Below, piece after piece: positions 7,501 through 8,962 of a stretch of DNA of 8,962 bases. The position numbers were made by a program, and so were the translations under genes. Within the stretch, counting starts at the first letter, position 1. Each line of letters starts with the position of its first letter. The notes beneath the pieces were generated by a model, which made no database searches, was not told where the DNA came from, and worked only from the letters and a program-made list of their open reading frames with translations. This DNA comes from an uncultured Bacilli bacterium (GTDB taxonomy: Bacteria; Bacillota_I; Bacilli_A; RF39; UBA660): the NCBI GenBank assembly GCA_947628725.1, contig CANRAQ010000041.1, positions 1-8,962 of the forward strand. Direction: 5' to 3'.

Positions 7501-7676
7501 ATATGATGTAATCCAGGCATACCGTTTGCAGTAGCAGGTCCATCATAAAAAACCCAATTATTTTTTCCATTTCTATTTTCTATCGTTTTATTTAAAATAT
7601 CTTCTTTTTTCCAATCTTTTAATATATCTAATTCTGTTTCATGTACACTTTTTTTACTTAATTCTTCAAAATTCAT
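4584..7676 (-). CDS. ileS: Isoleucyl-tRNA synthetase, type 2, with GLHH signature
   Basis: IleRS charges tRNA-Ile with isoleucine in the cytoplasm and hydrolyses mischarged valine. At 1030 residues, with an extended C-terminal domain (about 860-1030), it fits the type 2 class rather than the ~930-residue type 1. Motifs in order: FYDGPATANGMPGLHH (43-58), where the class I HXGH signature appears as G55-L-H-H58; GWDTHGLPVE (84-93); CPRCG (182-186); the editing-domain stretches WTTTPWT (222-228) and GTGIVHIAPAFGEDD (311-325); cysteine pairs CWRC (386-389), CEC (458-460) and CEKC (499-502), likely metal-binding; WAISRNRYWGTPLP (441-454); DCWFDSG (514-520); DQTRGWFYSL (551-560); and the second signature KMHKS (589-593) in place of KMSKS. 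AGGAGG (7687-7682) lies 5 nt before the ATG. Expression is controlled by the T-box leader upstream. The GLHH swap suggests strong mupirocin tolerance. Confidence 0.97.
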   Translation of the reverse strand: MNFEELSKKSVHETELDILKDWKKEDILNKTIENRNGKNNWVFYDGPATANGMPGLHHMVSKFLKDTFCKYQTMKGNRVLRKVGWDTHGLPVEVAVEKKLGFTGKTDIEKYGIKEFNKLCKETVWDNEAAFRKLTDEMGQFIDLDNRYITYDNNYIETEWWILKKFFDEQLFYEGVKIMPWCPRCGTGLASHEVAQGYKEIDANTVIVPFKLCKEDAYFLVWTTTPWTLISNVALCVNPDEEYVKVESMGYKFILAKALVNQVLGDECKIIETYKGKDLEYVEYEQLIPSIDIKGKAFFVTCDNYVTMSDGTGIVHIAPAFGEDDSKVGKKYKLPYVNPVGEDATYTDGLWKGMNIFDADLEVIKWLKENDKLFKKQKIKHDYPHCWRCDSPLVYYSRPSYYLEVTKLKDKIIEENKKINWYPSYVGEKRFGNWLENMNDWAISRNRYWGTPLPLWRCECGHMEMIGSRDELATKAIEKIDPKTIDLHRPYVDDIHIKCEKCGKNMARVPEVIDCWFDSGSMPFSQYHYPFENKELWESQYPADFIAEGIDQTRGWFYSLIVIGTFVTGKSPYKNVLVNELLLDKYGHKMHKSKGNAVEPFTIIEKYGADTVRWYLAYVSPTWTPLKFDEEGLKEVHSKFFNPLKNTYSFFQMYANTDGIKIDECNVKYEDREEIDKWLISKYNKLLKDCTLYYDKYDLNEVVKRITTFVSDDLSNWYIRRNRNRFWSSELDNSKKAVYKTTYEVLIGLCKLCAPIIPFTTEEIYKKLTKKDSVHLEDFPKYDESLINEKIEEKMDLVRDLISTGRYVREETKIKVRQPISECLIDGKYKNILGDLVNLISEELNVKKVTFVNDLSEYMNFTVKPNFKVCGSMFGPKMKDYQQLLSTLSDENIKLLINEQPIEVDFCGDKLEINKEMVDIRIESKEGFNVGMENNKFIILNTELTRDLILEGLARELVSKVQNLRKTTQLNIVDRIKLYYDADEDVNDAIDKFEDFIKNETLSVELIKENNLPEEVDINDHKTYIKIEKI

Positions 7677-7695
7677 ATTAACCTCCTATAAAAAT

Positions 7696-7873
7696 AAAAA
7701 AACTATTATAAATTAGGGGCGAGTCTAAACCCGTGGTACCACCCTATTTCATAATAGTATTATGCACTTAAATTTATAACGCTAATTACACGTTTTAACC
7801 TTATCCGTTAAAAATATCCAGAGTGATCTATATAATACATATTTTATCTAATTTCACCAAACATAGACTCTCT
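7696..7873 (-). promoter_or_regulatory. T-box riboswitch controlling ileS (isoleucine specifier AUC)
   Basis: This leader senses uncharged tRNA-Ile. The conserved T-box sequence AGGGTGGTACCACG is at 7745-7732. The competing terminator has the outer stem CTATTAT (7757-7751) with ATAATAG (7709-7703), then AAAT/ATTT and AGGG/CCCT blocks separated by one-base bulges, followed by seven T (7702-7696). The 5' part has AGAGAG (7873-7868), whose AGAG can pair with CTCT (7823-7820). Just before ACTCT lies AUC (7827-7825), an isoleucine codon in the specifier position followed by A. A hairpin UUUUAAC/GUUAAAA follows Stem I. Stem I spans only about 54 nt, much shorter than canonical. When tRNA-Ile is uncharged, the antiterminator forms and ileS is transcribed. 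Confidence 0.92.
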
Positions 7874-7885
7874 TAAAAATATTAT

Positions 7886-7914
7886 ATTATACCGTCTCTT
7901 TCACTTACTTTAAA
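7886..7914 (-). promoter_or_regulatory. Candidate promoter of the T-box/ileS transcript
   Basis: A consensus -10 TATAAT (7891-7886) is overlapped by a second TATAAT (7886-7881). TTTAAA (7914-7909) is 17 nt upstream of the first and overlaps the end of divIVA. The start would lie about 6-10 nt before the AGAGAG base of Stem I, as expected for a T-box leader. No terminator separates divIVA from this promoter, so read-through may also feed the leader. Confidence 0.6.
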
Positions 7915-8389
7915 ATTCTACTTTTTCTATATCATCAACAAGTGATAATTGAGTTTCTATTAAACCTCTTAATTTTCGTTTGAATATGTTTATGTTTCTT
8001 CTTAACATTTCGGCTTCCATTTCAGTTTTTTCAGCCTTAAGTAGTGACTCATTTACTATTCTACTAGCATTTCTTTTAGCATCTTCTAATATAATTTCGC
8101 TTTCTTTATGAGCAGCAGATTTCATTTGATCAGTAGTTCTTTGTGCCATAACTATAGCCCTATTTAAAGTTCCTTCCATTCTTTCATAATGTGAAAGTTT
8201 TTCTTTTAAAGATGGAACTGATGCTACTAACTTTTCTAATTCCTCAATTTTTTTATCCCTAACTTCAATTTCCTTATTTTTAATCTTATTATCTTCTATC
8301 ATTCTTTCAACTTGTTTAATAATTTGATCTAAAAATCTATCTACTTCTTCAGGGGTATAATTTTTAAACGTCCTACTTTTATTATCCAT
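7910..8389 (-). CDS. divIVA: DivIVA-family cell pole/septum protein
   Basis: A coiled-coil scaffold that binds curved membrane at division sites and poles and recruits partners. The protein has 159 residues from the ATG at 8389-8387, which has GAGGG six bases upstream. The ATG at 8395-8393 abuts GAGGG directly and is a poor start, and an in-frame TGA just upstream rules out a longer form. Residues 7-26 match the DivIVA N-terminal domain (TFKNYTPEEVDRFLDQIIKQ). The membrane-inserting phenylalanine is present (F8), but the following arginine of Bacillus DivIVA is lysine here. The usual start up to NKxF is shortened by about nine residues. Residues 28-150 are heptad-rich coiled coil with the family stretches TLNRAIVMAQ (74-83) and NASRIVNESL (107-116). 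The placement between sepF and ileS matches Bacillus and supports the assignment. It has its own promoter overlapping a palindrome. Confidence 0.92.
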   Translation of the reverse strand: MDNKSRTFKNYTPEEVDRFLDQIIKQVERMIEDNKIKNKEIEVRDKKIEELEKLVASVPSLKEKLSHYERMEGTLNRAIVMAQRTTDQMKSAAHKESEIILEDAKRNASRIVNESLLKAEKTEMEAEMLRRNINIFKRKLRGLIETQLSLVDDIEKVEF

Positions 8390-8406
8390 AAGCATCCCTC
8401 AAACGT

Positions 8407-8427
8407 TGTGTTACATATAATAACACA
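8407..8427. promoter_or_regulatory. Perfect 7-7-7 palindrome over the divIVA -10 (operator candidate)
   Basis: TGTGTTA and TAACACA form a perfect 7-bp inverted repeat with a 7-nt spacer. It covers the -10 element (8422-8417) and the expected start site of the divIVA promoter. A single TGTGTTA half-site occurs again upstream of sepF (8890-8884, minus strand). The placement would suit a repressor. A short RNA hairpin is an alternative, but no T-tract follows, so it is not an intrinsic terminator. Confidence 0.4.
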
Positions 8428-8445
8428 CTTAAATTATTTTTTCAA
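8417..8445 (-). promoter_or_regulatory. Promoter of divIVA
   Basis: TTGAAA (8445-8440) lies exactly 17 nt from TATTAT (8422-8417), each 5 of 6 to the vegetative consensus. The start would fall near 8410, leaving a leader of about 20 nt with GAGGG at 8400-8396. It lies wholly in the gap after the sepF stop codon, so divIVA can be expressed apart from sepF. No terminator with a T-tract was seen after sepF, so read-through is also likely. Confidence 0.65.
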
Positions 8446-8452
8446 GTGTTTT

Positions 8453-8845
8453 TTACCACTCTACATCTTCTTCAGATTCTTTAGTTTTTTCTGTTTCATC
8501 AGTTATTTTTCCTTGTACATTAATATTATTTGGTGTACATAAGAAAATACCACTACCTATTTTTTGGATATTACCCTTTATTGCATATATAGTTCCACTT
8601 AAAAAATCCATAATTCTTTTGGCTTGTTCACTAGTAACTCTTTTAAGATTTACAACAACTGTATTTCTTTTTTTCAAATGATCAGCTATTTGTTGTGCTT
8701 CAGAGTATGCACGTGGTTCAAGTAAAATCATTTTAGAACTACCATCTTCGCTAACAGCATCTTCAGCCTTTATATCATAATACTCATTAGAGCCTCCTGC
8801 TTGCATATCCTCTTTATCATTAAATAGTCCTTTTATAAAACCCAT
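8453..8845 (-). CDS. sepF: SepF, membrane anchor of the FtsZ ring
   Basis: SepF tethers FtsZ polymers to the membrane and helps build the septum. The start is placed at the ATG at 8845-8843, which has GGAGGG (8857-8852) six bases upstream and gives the expected amphipathic membrane-binding N-terminus MGFIKGLF. An in-frame ATG at 8881 has no ribosome binding site and would mask that helix. The protein has 130 residues: the helix (1-10), an acidic linker (about 11-37), and the conserved SepF core KMILLEPRAYSEAQQIADHL (38-57), VVVNLKRV (63-70), QAKRIMDFLSGTIYAIKG (74-91) and IQKIGSGIFLCTPNNI (93-108). It ends in an acidic tail with many E and K. Length and motifs are normal for the family. It is followed by divIVA and ileS; ylmG and ylmH are missing between sepF and divIVA. 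Confidence 0.95.
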   Translation of the reverse strand: MGFIKGLFNDKEDMQAGGSNEYYDIKAEDAVSEDGSSKMILLEPRAYSEAQQIADHLKKRNTVVVNLKRVTSEQAKRIMDFLSGTIYAIKGNIQKIGSGIFLCTPNNINVQGKITDETEKTKESEEDVEW

Positions 8846-8906
8846 ATAGGTCCCTCCAATTCTAACGTCTACCATTACCATTCTAACACATAATTAATAA
8901 AAATGA

Positions 8907-8934
8907 AATATATTTTAATTATTTTTTTTGTCAA
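8907..8934 (-). promoter_or_regulatory. Promoter of sepF
   Basis: A perfect -35 TTGACA (8934-8929) is 16 nt from TATATT (8912-8907), giving a leader of about 55 nt. A second possible start is the extended -10 TGTTAGAAT (8888-8880), with a shorter leader of about 27 nt but a poor -35. Having a strong promoter here means that sepF starts its own transcript rather than depending only on upstream division genes. No gene is visible from 8935 to the right edge. Confidence 0.6.
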
Positions 8935-8962
8935 AGTATGTAATTATAAGGCTAAAATTAAT

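Noticed and set aside
8425..8449. Inverted repeat ACACTT...AAGTGT after sepF as an intrinsic terminator
   Set aside because: The 6-bp stem has a 13-nt loop and no T-tract on the minus strand. The same bases make a better divIVA promoter.
8846..8881. A longer sepF starting at the ATG at 8881
   Set aside because: No ribosome binding site precedes it, and it would bury the MGFIKGLF membrane helix. GGAGGG at 8857-8852 clearly serves the ATG at 8845.
1..8962. Mobile element, CRISPR array, tRNA/rRNA or reverse transcriptase
   Set aside because: No transposase, integrase or reverse-transcriptase motifs, no regularly spaced repeats and no tRNA-like cloverleaf were seen. The only direct repeat is the duplicated promoter segment.

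Overview
The window comes from an AT-rich, low-GC Gram-positive bacterium (Bacillota, most likely class Bacilli). Three things support this: sepF, divIVA and ileS lie in the order found at the end of the Bacillus division cluster; ileS is preceded by a T-box leader; and Shine-Dalgarno sites are strong. TGA appears to act as a stop (EIIB-like gene, and upstream of divIVA), so the mycoplasma code is unlikely. The style of the large prepilin resembles uncultured gut Bacilli, but that placement is inference.

Right part (about 4.58-8.96 kb, minus strand): sepF (FtsZ anchor), divIVA (pole and septum marker), a T-box riboswitch with an apparent AUC specifier, and ileS. ylmG and ylmH, which lie between sepF and divIVA in Bacillus, are absent. 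The isoleucyl-tRNA synthetase is the long type 2 form. Its class I HIGH signature is changed to G-L-H-H, a swap linked in published work to extreme mupirocin resistance.

Middle part (about 2.94-4.58 kb): a RodA/FtsW-family glycan polymerase on the plus strand converges on ileS through a shared bidirectional terminator. Divergent from it is a small membrane-anchored protein with a glucose-type PTS EIIB fold whose phosphorylated cysteine is replaced by asparagine. Next on the minus strand is a polytopic sensor histidine kinase with no adjacent response regulator. Two or three Spo0A-box-like heptamers precede it in helical phase.

Left part (1-1.7 kb, minus strand): a 504-residue type IV prepilin-like protein whose C-terminal domain resembles the formylglycine-generating-enzyme/C-type-lectin fold. 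Its last ~40 codons have a distinct base composition and NNC/NNT codon pattern, as expected of a variable region diversified by a retroelement or gene conversion. The promoter/RBS segment ahead of this gene recurs almost unchanged at the left edge, so a second similar gene probably starts just outside. This would be the head of a tandem array of diversifiable pilins, the most interesting part of the window. No reverse transcriptase, template repeat, transposase, CRISPR array, tRNA or rRNA was seen.
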